A stretch of 64,000 nucleotides of DNA from Hymenolepis diminuta (Eukaryota; Platyhelminthes; Cestoda; Cyclophyllidea; Hymenolepididae). Positions 1-10,625 of this stretch are shown piece by piece (position 1 is the stretch's first letter; each line of letters starts with the position of its first letter). Location: positions 3,237,648-3,301,647 of the forward strand of contig CAADRB010000011.1 in assembly GCA_900708905.1 (NCBI GenBank), read 5' to 3'. The position numbers and the translations under genes are program-made. Under the pieces are notes generated by a model, which was not told the DNA's origin, did no database searches, and was given only the letters and a program-made list of their open reading frames with translations.

Positions 1-492
1 TGGATGGATGGACAGATGGATGAATGCTGTCGATTTCGAGGTTACACCCGTGACTCCTGTTCTCCAGCCTCTTTAAGTGGGAATTTGAAGGCGTTGGTGA
101 GATCGATTCCTTCTCGGCCGCTTGTATTTTGATGTGTATCTTGAGTAATAGGACTTCCTCAGATGTGTGCTAAGTGACAGTAAGAAGTGGCATAGCTTTG
201 ACTCTTCCATCTAGCCTAGGCCTGTTAGATAGCACTGTGCATTCTCCTCGGTGGCAGAGGGCTATTGATGGGAGATTTGATGACGGTCTCGGTGGGGGGA
301 CAATTACTTTGGAGCACCGGATTTCACCCACCGGCGGTGAATTGGAGGAGAGCTGTCGCGGAGACGGCACCCTGAAGGGGGATGGATGGGTTGAATAGTT
401 TGGGTGGCCAATTTCCACCCGCCACAGAGGAAAGTGGAGTGTGGTGAGGATGAGGGTGGTGGTGGGGGTGAGGGTGTGAGTGTGGGTGAGGA

Positions 493-530
<38 letters not shown>

Positions 531-900
531 AGGATGAGGGTGATGAAGGAGACAGGAATGAGGACGTGCGCGATGGAGGGGAGAGTGGCGGAGAGGGATC
601 AATTTCTTGGCAATGGAGGCAGGAAGGACGAGGAGGAATAGGCGCGGGGCGTGTGCGAGGAGATGGAATGTGGTGGGATTGCATGCGTGAGGGAATGGAA
701 TCAATCTCGCGGTGGATGAGGTGGCAGGTGAATGAAGAAATGGGAGGGAAGAGGGAATGATGAACTAAAGAATTTGATAGCCAGTGTATGCTTCTCTGGC
801 CTTGCAGTTCTATCTTTGTTGGTTCTGGATCTCCCTCTTCGCGAAATTGCAAATTCAAATCTTTTAATTATTATCTGCATTTGAATCATTGAATTGCCCT
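1..900. other. GC-rich pocket, no supported gene
   Basis: This stretch is visibly richer in G and C than the surrounding AT-rich DNA. It opens with a short TGGA-type tetranucleotide run (about 1-25) and contains the TGAGGG array listed separately. Both strands carry open frames here (plus 404-760, minus 304-858), but their products are low-complexity (Glu-Gly on one strand, His-Pro on the other). They are the expected reading of a purine-rich repeat. I see no exon with family resemblance. It could be the edge of a neighbouring gene or a fragment of another repeat family. Confidence 0.5.
441..546 (+). repeat. TGAGGG hexanucleotide tandem array
   Basis: The core at 493-533 is about seven near-perfect copies of the six-base unit TGAGGG. 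Degenerate units (gaggat, gagggtgt) extend it on both sides. The unit differs by one base from the animal telomere repeat TTAGGG and matches a known telomere-variant repeat, but the array is short and internal to the window. A simple purine microsatellite is the plainer explanation. Confidence 0.85.
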
Positions 901-1555
901 TCAGACCCACTCTTTAAATCAAAACAATTTTTGTTTCGAACCCGAAATCATTGATATAGCTCAATGATATTTATTTATATTTTTGCCGTTGTTTGAGTTT
1001 AGCTATTGAGTACATAAATTAACTTCATGCTAATGGATTTAAAGGATACAAATTTAGAATTTTGGAATTTAATATAACCACTCAGTCAAGCTTTTGAAGC
1101 ATTTAAACCTTATTTATTCGTTAACAATCATTGAAAATATCATTGTCAGCCATATGAAACATATTTCTCAAATAACCACTCGAGAGAGCTTTCATGACAG
1201 GGAAAAAATATCGCATCTAACCACTCCTTAAAACTCTTGGTCATCCTACTCACTGGGAGTGCGCCGATGGTTATCAAGTCCGTGACCTCTGACTTGGCCG
1301 ACATATACGCTGATTGCTATGTCTCCGTCACACATCCCATACTTGTAACCATTGTTAGAAATTAATGCATTTACTAATGAATTTGGTCCTATATTCAGAA
1401 CTCAAAATATTACTAATTACTCGTTTCGACAGAAACAACTTTTCCACTTGTAAACGGAGGCCTTAAAATTTGTCAGAATAACCAATCCCAAATCAGATAA
1501 AACTACGAATAGAAGAATATATTTCGCCATTATAAAAGGTAAAACATCTGACACA
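901..1555. other. 3' flank of the SMYD4-like gene with a possible SINE head
   Basis: AT-rich spacer downstream of the minus-strand SMYD4-like stop codon. A minus-strand AATAAA (plus 1113-1118) lies about 440 bases past the stop and could be its polyadenylation signal, but this is not established. A more GC-rich block at about 1200-1345 matches, on the minus strand, the block at 24380-24430 inside a kinesin intron, and may be a member of the SINE-like family described below. No coding exon was recognised. Confidence 0.4.
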
Positions 1556-4500
1556 TTAGCTACGATTAGATTTTTCAGAAGTATTCCCAAATGTCAAGTT
1601 TTCAATCGTTCGATTGCAATAAATAAGAGAGAGAATTGCAAAATGCTTTTCTTGTAATTTTATAAGTAAGGAAGACGGTTTTACCAAACACTTTTGAGCA
1701 TTATCGATGATTGTTGAGACATATTTCGACTCCTCAAGCGTACAAATATTTTTGCTTAGGCATTGATCTAATTTCGGAAGAACATTTTGCCGCAAATCCT
1801 TGATGATCAGAAGACATTCTTGTGATCCGCACGCCGGGCATTCTTCAGCATCTTCAGTGAAGAAACTGCCAAACTTTTGACATATAAGTCTTTCCGGTCC
1901 CTCCACTGACTTCTGATCCCAGTCATGACGACAGGCTATGCATTCGCAGCAGAAGTGATATCGAGATCGAAGCCAGTCCCGTCTTTCTTGCGTCGATTTC
2001 TCATAAAAATATGATTGATATGTTATGGAAAGCTCATTTCCCGCGGAAAGAGATTCCAGGGCATAAACAATCATGACTCCTTTATCAGACATTAGAACAG
2101 AAGCTGTGGGGTCACAGGAATGATTGATGAGAGAGATAGTTGGATATACAGAGACACCAAATTCCTCAAACTTTGGCGAATTTGAAAAGAGTTCTTTTGC
2201 AACTACCTCAACAGTTTGGAAACTGTTTATTTCTGTCGCTTGAAGATGGTAAAGCATACAAGCTGCAAGCCAACTTGCCGGAATAATATCAGGACGATTG
2301 GAGATTGAGGGCTCGCTGAAGAATATATCAGTTTCATTGAACCACTTCATAGAATATCCTCCAAGCTGAAAATGCCAAAGCAATTTATTGGCGATTAACT
2401 GTATATAATACAATACTAAGTGACCTAGACAAGACTATTGTATTGTCGTTCGGCATACATTAGCGACACATATGATTTAATTCCTCTATGATTTTAAAAG
2501 ATACCATGTATGTCTCATTTTGTAAAGCAGTAAAAAACCACTACTAATGCTTAGCTTAGTTAAATGAAGCAATTAAAAAGTAGCCATATCTCACGTGGAG
2601 ACAATAGGTTAAAAAAACGGCAGTTTTAGTTAACTCCAACAGACAACCAGTTCGGCGTTTTTCTGAACCAGTGAATAAAAAAGCGATTGATGAGTAATCA
2701 GAAGAATCGAAAACCGTTGGGGGAACACGTTGAATCACGTCTGGCGCTTTGAAGGCCTGATGGCCCTTTCCATCCTTGTATAGGAATAGGAAAAATTGAT
2801 TAAATTTGAGAATATATTAATTGAAATAGATGGGCTGAATCTAACACTTACAGCGTAAGATCCGGTAGAGCAGACGTAATCCAAAAGCTTGTTTGGAGGA
2901 ACTTTTGCGAGGCAGTTGAAAGCCGGATGTACTAAGTCGCTTTTGTCATTAAAAATAATGAAAGGACAAAGACCCTGGCAATCGTAAATATGCTTATTTC
3001 CATCTTCGGGCAATTCGGCTGGATTCTTCGCATTCCGATTGCATTCCACGCTGCAAAAGCCCACCTATACATAATTTAAACTATAGATTATCAACCAAAT
3101 TGCGCTGAGTTTTATAATACAGGATTTCTTACATGTGGGCAGTCGGAACAGGGTTTGAGATTATGTGATCTCTTGCAACAGTAATAGCAGTACTTCGTGC
3201 GTGCCTTCCACGTACTCATGGCCCATGGCTTTTCAATCATCAATATATCGCCTAAGAAATTGCAAATATAGTGAAACACATTGTATGTAACCAAGAATTT
3301 AGATAAAAATGCTCGTAGCTCCTTTGTAACTTTAAGAAGACTGGGATTCCCTTTATCATACCTGGAGTCATTTCTTTGTATTGATGAGCGCAACAGTATA
3401 TTCCCCCCACTTTGTTCTATCAACATCAACACCCATGTGCACACACCACATGTATGCTAATTCACAGTCTCTTTCTTTTTCACTCCTCTGAGCTTCCCCT
3501 TTGTTTCTCCACTTTGTTTTGTGGCGAAGATCGGTAGAAATAGGAGAAGAATAGCTAATGGTATTTTAAAAACAAGATTCCAAATTGTCCACCTCTTATA
3601 CGGTTATTTCTGTCAAATGTGGCTTGACATTCTACTTAAAGGAGGTGGAGATAAAAAAGTAGTGTCCTTCAGATGCACATATTTCCCATATTTCGGGGAC
3701 CAGCTTAATAGCGACAGAATTCATGAATAGCAATGACTTAGCACTCTTTGAAGAAATAAAATTACCTGCAGATACATCTCGTACCACCTCCATGGTATAA
3801 CCTGTCTTAGCGCATCCTGTATCCTTTAACCTCACAATACCATTTGGAGCAGACAGAATTTTAAAGTCTAAAGCATTTCTCCTATCAAATTCGGAGGTGC
3901 TCGAGGCTTCCGATTTATTTGAGAAAATCTCCTTCTTGATTTCTTTTACACTTGGTGGTTTAGAACGAAAGCACTTAAATTTTGGCACGTATGGTTGCAT
4001 CTGGCTGTTTGTGTCCGATGTTGAAAGAAGTTCACTTAAGGCCGTTGTGGCTTTGAGGCTATTTTCCAGAATTCGGTTGATATTCTCTTCATTGAAGATG
4101 GTTAAGGCTTTAATATAGTGAGTCCTTGCTTCTTCGCGCATATTCTTTTTCTGGTAACTATCTGCCAAATATAGGTGAATATTTCCCACATTATTTTGTG
4201 TACATGACAGCTAAAGCAAAATCACTCTTGAAATGCATTCGAAATTAGAAATTGATTAAATAAAAATAGAATTCTAAATTTAAAGCAGTCTCCTATACAA
4301 GAAATCCAATCATCATTTTGTGAAATTTGCTGTAGCTAATTTTTTCAGTAACTATTTACCCATAGTCGGAATTGTAAAACAAGGATGGTTACCAGATGAT
4401 GATGCCTTGGACAAACCTATTTCTGAAATAATGACTGCTTCTTAAAACAGTTTCCTATCACCACACATATGTCGTCAAAGGTAATTCATACATTAATTAC

Positions 4501-5779
4501 TCCAATAAAGTGCCTGGCCAAACGAAAACCTGCCGCTGAATCCCACTGTCCTTAGCTGTATTTCGTTTTTTGCGTTTGTACGCGCAACTAAAAAGGCGCT
4601 AGATTTGCATTCACGTGGGATTAACTCTGTTCAGAAAACTATGCGAATTTTAAAAATGGAGTATCAAAACTGTAAATTTCAGCTGAATCCCAGAAGACTG
4701 GAGTAGAACCATTGCTTAATCTTTAAACTTGTGCCATTTAAAAATTAAAACTCTTTTAGGAAACGCGACAAAAATTCAATATTTAGTGCTGATATTTTTT
4801 AGTCTACCTTTAAACTATTATGTAATCGGAATTAACTTTCCAAATGTCCTGAAAATGTCAGATACAAAGAAGCACTATTCAAAACTTGAATTCATGAAAT
4901 ATATTAGCTTTTCTCCTCCTTCAGTATAACTCAAATTGAAAGCTCTATACCTCTTTATCCAAATAGCTGCTTGTTTTTTTTCTCAATCATTTGAACTAAA
5001 ACATGCAGGCTTGCTTCTCTAATGGCACATCTCTCTGGATATCTTCCCATACTTAGCTTACTATCTTCCTATTCTCAAAATTGGTTTGACCATTATAACT
5101 AAGATATTAATCTATTATCGCAATATCTATGCAAATACTTACCTCCAAAGCCATTAACCCATCCTCAATGGCTTCATCGAAAAGTTGAATTTCATGCAAT
5201 AATTGACATCTAAAAGCGAGAGCTTTTGATAATCGCTCAGGCGAGGAGGCGTAAAAGACAGCTTTAGTTAATACATTTAGACTTGTTTCAAAATCCTCTT
5301 CGTATATTGCCAGTTTCCCATATGAGAGATATCGTCTTGATATTTCATCCGACTTCCCATTTTCTTGAAGAACTTCCTCTTCCGTTATATCTAGTCCAAG
5401 ATTATCAACTCCTTGTTTCGCCTCTATAAAAAACACATATCGTATCTTCAGTTGTATTCAAAATGTGTACACACCGTCAACTAACGATTTGATTGCTTGG
5501 AGGAGTATGCAAACACGCTGAAAGTCCGTTCGAGCCCGATCAAAATTTTCAGTCCAATTATCATGACATTGACGTAAGGCTTCGTCAATGATGTTATTAA
5601 ATTCAATTAATAGTGGTTGATTGCTGGCTGATTCAAGAGAGTCTGTGAACTGCTTAGCTATACGATCTGCTGTTGATTTCTGTAGATGAAATACCACAAT
5701 TGATCGTTAAATGTCATTTTAAATGTAATGTTTAAAGTGTGGAGTGATAGTACAAGATAAATCTTACGTATAAATTCAT
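1556..5779 (-). CDS. SMYD4: SMYD4-like SET and MYND domain protein (7 exons)
   Basis: Minus-strand exons: 5779-5768, 5679-5475, 5423-5143, 4210-3766, 3251-3133, 3064-2852 and 2365-1556. All introns are GT-AG, phases agree at every junction, and the total is 2085 nt (694 residues plus stop). Residues 5-270 are helical with TPR-like character. The SET domain starts near residue 290 (TGYTMEVVRDVSAGD). It is interrupted by a MYND finger at about 325-380 (CYYC, CSDC, FCSVEC, then HIYDC). It resumes with NHSC at 506-509 and the post-SET cluster CCECIAC at 564-570. Two further Cys pairs follow (CPAC near 601). SMYD proteins use S-adenosylmethionine to methylate lysines; the target here is unknown. 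The SET-MYND-SET order with N-terminal TPRs is typical of SMYD4, though human SMYD4 is longer (about 800 residues), so the last exon or a 3' exon may be incomplete. Some SMYD4-type proteins act in development and with histone deacetylases; that role is not visible here. Confidence 0.85.
2366..2851 (-). other. Intron 6 of the SMYD4-like gene
   Basis: A 486-bp intron between the exon carrying the end of the MYND finger and the exon carrying NHSC. The donor is GTAAGT (reading down from 2851) and the acceptor TTTTCAG (ending 2366). Short open frames inside it (for example minus 2738-2556) show no family resemblance and are not needed for the gene model. Confidence 0.7.
4211..5142 (-). other. Intron 3 of the SMYD4-like gene
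   Basis: A 932-bp AT-rich intron between the two TPR-containing exons. The donor is GTAAGT at 5142 and the acceptor TTTGCTTTAG ends at 4211. No repeat or additional exon was recognised. Confidence 0.7.
5768..5779 (-). CDS. SMYD4: Predicted 12-base first coding exon of the SMYD4-like gene
   Basis: The second exon opens at an acceptor (CTACAG, exon from 5679) with no ATG in frame before it. The nearest upstream ATG that fits is at 5779. It gives four codons (Met-Asn-Leu-Tyr) followed at once by a consensus donor GTAAGA, and phase 0 matches exon 2. The intron would be 88 bp, similar to other small introns in the window. This is an inference from splice signals; transcription could instead start in a more distant 5' exon. 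Confidence 0.5.
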
Positions 5780-8703
5780 TGTATACGCAGACAAAAGCTT
5801 AAAATTAAGACGACTTTCTAATAAGTGGATGAATGTTTAAATGAGTTATGAGAGTAGAAATAACTCAAAACGAAATACTGCTTATATGCATACTTCACAA
5901 GTAATAAATTCTTAACAAAAAGGAACGAATGAAATGATATTGATATTAAAATTTTACTCATATTCTCTTTCGAATTTTATAAATAAATAAATAATTATTA
6001 GATTTATTTCTTCCGATTCCTCTGTGCCCCGATATATTAGCGATCAGCAATCAGAGTTCTCAAATTTAATACTTAGGAAGTGTTGTCTAAATAAGTTTTT
6101 ATTAAGAAACATTTTATATATAAGGCAAGTCAATGTGAAGGGGTATAAATGAATGAATGAAAGTTGAAAACAAGGACCAAGGACATAAAGAGTACAAAGG
6201 GCGAGAGGACTCTGCCACTCTGTTAGCATGGTCACAAATCTCTCACCTCGAGGGAGAGCCATGTGCTGATCACCCAATGATTACACTGACCTCCAATGTC
6301 CTGCTTCCACATTGGTTCGCGCTCTATGTCCATGTTACTTACTTGCTGGTGTATGTGCTTCTTTTTATGCTAGCTAGATTGTGAGCCCACTTCTAACATC
6401 CAAAAAAAATGGAAATCCGACACAACAAACCTCAAAGCCTCAAAGCTTTTCCGTCTCAGTATGACCAGTTCTCTAAGTTACCGATCGCCCTCATCAACAT
6501 ATGGGTGCAGAAGCTGTTATCTGTATGGTGACATTTTGATCCCTAAAAACCAGTACTATGACGTCGATTTGTATTTGTCGCTGTTGAGATTACAAACTGC
6601 TTTTTTTTCGAGACTTTGTCAACTATTTTGGAACCTTGATCACAACGACAAACTATACTTACTAGTTTAGCAATAGCTTAAAAGAGTCTTAATTTACAAC
6701 ATTCACAACCCACACATCTATGAGCTCACCATAAATGTCTGCAATAATGACTGCAAGGCAATTAAAAGATTATTCAAGCAGCCCGCATTTGTTCCATAAC
6801 TTTTGAACAAATGCTGGCCTTTCTCCAACAGCAGGAAGAAAATTTTGAGTTAGCTGACGGAGTATTCATTCCTTTAATTTTGTCAGATTCAATCATCAGA
6901 AACTATTCCATTGACAGATATCTTCTCCCAGCACAGTTCGACAGGGTGCTGAAAATAGTCGCATCTTCACAAAATGGATCTGGAAACATGAGGACATGTC
7001 CTGGAAAGAAATGAAAAATGTTCCCAATGAAAAAAAATCAAATACGATTGGAGAAACTTGATTCAATAGAATCTAAGAGATTCGCCGATTCACTTTGGGG
7101 AAAAACTGAAACTTCAGAAAAATTAATAAATAAGTGATTTATCGCTTCTAAAACAATATCATATAAAGGCACTTCCATATCAATAATAATTAAACATATT
7201 ACTTATGCTAGTTCGCCTTATTTCTGCTACTGTTAAAATATATACTATAGAGATGAACAACTTTAGTGAAATAAACTTCCAACGCCTGGAACAATCAACA
7301 AGTATGTGATTTTAGCGCTTCTAAAATAGATGTTATGTAAAGTCTCTGCTCATCCAGACATAATATTTATATCCATTCATGCTTTTCAACTATCGCCAAA
7401 AAGTTTACGATGAAGAAGGATAACCTGAGCGGCAGACCGTCACAAAGCATGCATCTATTACTGAGTAAATGAAATTTTTCGCTGCCAAAATTAATCTGCG
7501 GCGCATAAAAGCACGTAATGGAATAATCGTTAAAACATAATGACATGAGTTGTTCCCCCATTCTATTTTTTATCAGGCAGTATATGTAGAGCTGAATTTT
7601 AACCCATATTATTGGACAACTGGTGCTTTCATCGTTCTTCTTTCGTGATAAGAGTAAATTAAATACGTAGTGACTACGTTCATTACTCTTTCTTAAATTC
7701 AAACTTTTCTCTCTGTTGCCTCTAATTATATCTGGGACCTAATCATCTCAGTCTCAAGAATATCCTCAGTGGTACCCGTTTAGAGCCTGCTCTGACTTCA
7801 GGATTCCTCGCAGAACCATCGTGTAACCTCAAGTGATTTATTATAACTAATGTGATAAAACCACTTATGTGGTCTTTGAGTGAGCGTTGCTTGACCTCAA
7901 TTTCTTCCGAACAGCAGTATGTATGCTACCCTCTCTCAATGAACTTTACAAATATCTCTATGTAACCAAGCCCATGTCTGTTGCATCTGCTGACGCACGC
8001 AGTCACCATTTCTGACCCACTTTCAATTAAATCAAATCCAAACTGACTTGTCTTCCCTTTATCTATCCTGTTTTTGTAGTGAAGATTGGCATAAGGTAAG
8101 AGATAGCCTGAAGAATAACCAGATACCCTAGCTATTAATCCTACCTCCCAAAAATATAGAATTCTTTTCTAAAATTGTTTGTAAATGTGTACATTTTGTT
8201 CCTCTAATCTAACTATTTCTTCTAAATTTCTTGGAGGATGCTTTATTAGACATTACTTCTTGTAACAATTGTTGATTTTTAGGCTATTTAAATAAAAAAT
8301 GAAGTGTTTCTTAGGTTTTTTTTCATTATTACAGGAGACAATAAAACGTCCATTAGTGAGCTTCCAGATTTTGGTGAGTTTCAGAACATCAAAAATGACA
8401 CACTTAAAATAAAATCAAAAACGTGAACTAATTATTAAATGTTTTCTTTCCGTTCATTCTACACTTATATTTGAACAATGGAAATGTTAAGGCTAGAAAA
8501 ATTCAAATTAGCCATAGAAAAAGGAAATATTGGCATTGTATACATGGAGATTTAAAGAGGATTGAAATAAAATCCCCCTAGCATGCATAGTATAATTCTT
8601 AACAACATATACATTTCATTAATCAATTAATCACGGGGTTAATACATTGCATAATATCCGAACATCTTTACCATGGTGTGAATAAGATGAAACTATTCAC
8701 ACA
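5780..8703. other. Spacer upstream of the SMYD4-like gene
   Basis: AT-rich DNA without a supportable gene. Moderately GC-rich blocks at about 6160-6400 and 7730-8000 stand out and may be old repeat fragments, but I could not match them to anything else in the window. A 67-codon frame at 6811-7014 starts with a Gln-rich stretch faintly like a retroelement gag start; the similarity is too weak to call. The SMYD4-like promoter should lie just upstream of 5779, but no clear core element was recognised. Confidence 0.4.
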
Positions 8704-9054
8704 AATAAGCCTTTTTGCTAAACCTCGGTAATCTTCTTAAGAAGTCCAAATAGCCTCTAGCAAAGTCCTCCGGTCAAAATTGGCCCCGATATTAGCTAGG
8801 CTGTGTCCAAAGTAGCAAGAACAAAGAAGGTATTCAGTGGGGGTAGTTTATTGGTCACTTTTATGGCTTGCTGTCAAAAGCTTAGTTACTAAATACGATC
8901 AATGCTACGCTGTAAGAATATTGATCGCTAATTGGCTGGCAAGGTCTCTGCGCGCAAGGCCGCGCTTGCTCGCTACGCGATCGGTTACATACCGCACTTT
9001 CCGGAATGTTCTAGCACACGTGTGGTTCCCTTGATCAGCTTTGTGAGCTCCACA
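8704..9054 (-). mobile_element. Family A LTR-like repeat, copy A1 (inverted)
   Basis: Read on the minus strand from 9054, this starts TGTGGAGCTCACA and follows the same order of blocks as copies A2 and A3. These are CACGTG..GCTAGAAC, GGAAAGTGCGG.ATGTAACCG.TCGCG, CAAGCGCGG, a CCAAT-like block, ..ACTAAGCTTT, CCACTTTGGACA-like blocks and AGCAAAAAGGCTTATT. It carries an AATAAA signal (minus strand, 8852-8847), as expected for the R region of an LTR. The 3' end has diverged and lacks the final CATCCGCT block, so the copy is truncated or older. A frame at 8837-9034 is a by-product of this repeat. Confidence 0.7.
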
Positions 9055-9426
9055 AAATTCATAAAACTGGTCTGTCCATTATTCTTCGACCTACTGTTTC
9101 ATTCTAATTTAAAAACTGATTTGTAAAGGAAAATGTGGATTTCCAATTATGCTATTAAAATAATGAATACATATAGTAGATCATCAAAGAAGGAAATTTT
9201 TCTTATACTGAACAATAAGGATGTTAGGGGAAAGCCATGTGTCTATTTAATACTGTTAAACCCAAAAATAATTTGTGATTTCCCCACTTTCTAATGAATT
9301 ATAAAGATCATCGCTATGAATAACTGTTAAATTAACATATCAAGCTCTTGTTATTACGAGGTTAATGTGGTTGATTTGATCGATGTTTCTATTATTATGG
9401 TTATGCTATTGGTTATTGGATGGGCT

Positions 9427-9797
9427 TGTGGAGTTCACAACGCTAAAAGGGCTGATTGAATCACGTGCACTAGAACAGTCTGGAAAGTGAGGTATGTAAC
9501 CGGTCGCGTAGGCAACAAGCGCGGGCGGGGAACGGAGACCTCCTCAGCCAATCAGCAATCAACATACCTGAAGTCTAGCGCGGTTTTGTATTTAATGACT
9601 AAGCATGTGGGCAGCAAGTCATAGGAAGCACTAAACCCTCTCCACTCAACGCCTTTCTTGTTCTTGCCACTTTGGACATGCCCTAGCTAATTTTGGGAGT
9701 AAATTTGCAATAGTGGACTCTGCTAGGGGCTATTTGGACTGCTTAGGAGGATTACTTAGATGTAGCAAAAAGGCTTATTAGTGTAGCATCCGCTGCA
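9427..9797 (+). mobile_element. Family A LTR-like repeat, copy A2
   Basis: 371 bp starting TGTGGAGTTCACAACGCT and ending GCATCCGCTGCA, so it has the TG..CA ends of a long terminal repeat. It contains a CCAAT box (CCAATCAGCAATC, 9548-9560) and about 30 bp later a TATA-like TATTTAAT (9588-9595), an arrangement typical of an LTR U3 promoter. It is close in length and sequence to A3 (374 bp). I found no clear target-site duplication. It faces copy A1 head-to-head across about 370 bp. No internal retroelement coding region is attached. Confidence 0.75.
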
Positions 9798-10149
9798 CAC
9801 TCAAGCAAACATATTCAAGTACGACCAAAAATTTTTCTACAATCTCATTAAAATAAAAATATTATAAAATATTAAAATGGCAGCAGGATTCCATTTGCAA
9901 ACGTTTTGGAACACTTATGAAGCCAAAAAATTTACAGGAGCTTTTCATTTCCGCAGAATAATAAACGTTTTCGTAAAGTATTAAATGCTCTTGAAGATAA
10001 GATGAAAAAGAAAAGAGAAACGGACGATATTAACATCTTTTAATTAACAAAAATGATTTAAAATAAAAGATGAGATTTTGATAATCAATTTATTTTTGAA
10101 GCTAATTATGAAGCCCGATTTTTAGAGCTGAAGTACGTGAGCATGTTGT
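9798..10149. other. AT-rich spacer
   Basis: AT-rich DNA between family A copy A2 and family B copy B1. No gene, repeat or regulatory feature was recognised. Confidence 0.5.
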
Positions 10150-10625
10150 GATTAAAATAACAACTAACTGTTGGCAGCTGACAACTAACAACAGCAATGA
10201 CAGTCACCAATTCGTGGCTGTTTGAGTAAGAGCTAACAACAATTGTGGAGCAGAATACCAAGAGTTGATTAGACCACAATCTAATCAAAGAAGCCACAAT
10301 GAAGATTGAAGCAAGAGAGAGAGAGGAGGGAGGGAGAGAGAGAGCTAAGAAAGAAAAGAGATGAGAGGGCAGTGTGGGAGTCGGTAGCTGGCACGCGTGT
10401 GTTTTGTCTTGAGTAGGAAACGGACAGTTTTATATGGTTCACTTGGGTAAGGCCGCGAGGGAACATGAGCTCTGATGTACTTTTCAGTGAGAAAAGGCGG
10501 TTATAGATGGGGAGGAATCAATAAGCGCATTCAGATAATGACAGATAGGGACATAAAAGACGTCACGTACGAAAAACTGAAGCATTGTCATAAAGAATGC
10601 GAATAAAGAATAATCTTCGAAATAT
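10150..10625 (-). repeat. Family B dispersed repeat, copy B1
   Basis: Read on the minus strand, this matches copy B3 (41560-42060, plus strand) through most of its length. Shared blocks include CAGTTTTTCG, TTTATGTCCCTAT, CTATAACCGCCT, GGCCTTACCCAAGTGA, a TATAAA box (minus 10434-10429), a long CT-rich tract (GAGA-rich on the plus strand, 10310-10350), CTCATTGTGGCTTC-like and GTTAGCTCTTACTC. The minus strand ends near ..CACGAATTGGTGAC, where TGGTGAC resembles a primer-binding site. An LTR or a short non-autonomous element is possible. It has no meaningful coding capacity. Confidence 0.7.

Noticed and set aside
404..760. 118-codon plus-strand frame rich in Glu-Gly
   Set aside because: Same tandem array read on the other strand. 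The GEGEGE run mirrors the six-base unit and nothing outside it looks coding.
304..858. 184-codon minus-strand frame rich in His-Pro and Ser-Pro
   Set aside because: It is the antisense reading of the TGAGGG array and neighbouring purine-rich sequence. There is no domain, and the low-complexity core is fully explained by the repeat.
6811..7014. 67-codon frame with a Gln-rich start like some Gypsy gag proteins
   Set aside because: The resemblance is limited to a few glutamines. No zinc knuckle, protease or LTR is nearby.
8837..9126. Two overlapping 64-65 codon plus-strand frames
   Set aside because: They lie largely inside family A copy A1, antisense to its apparent promoter direction, and have no similarity to retroelement proteins.
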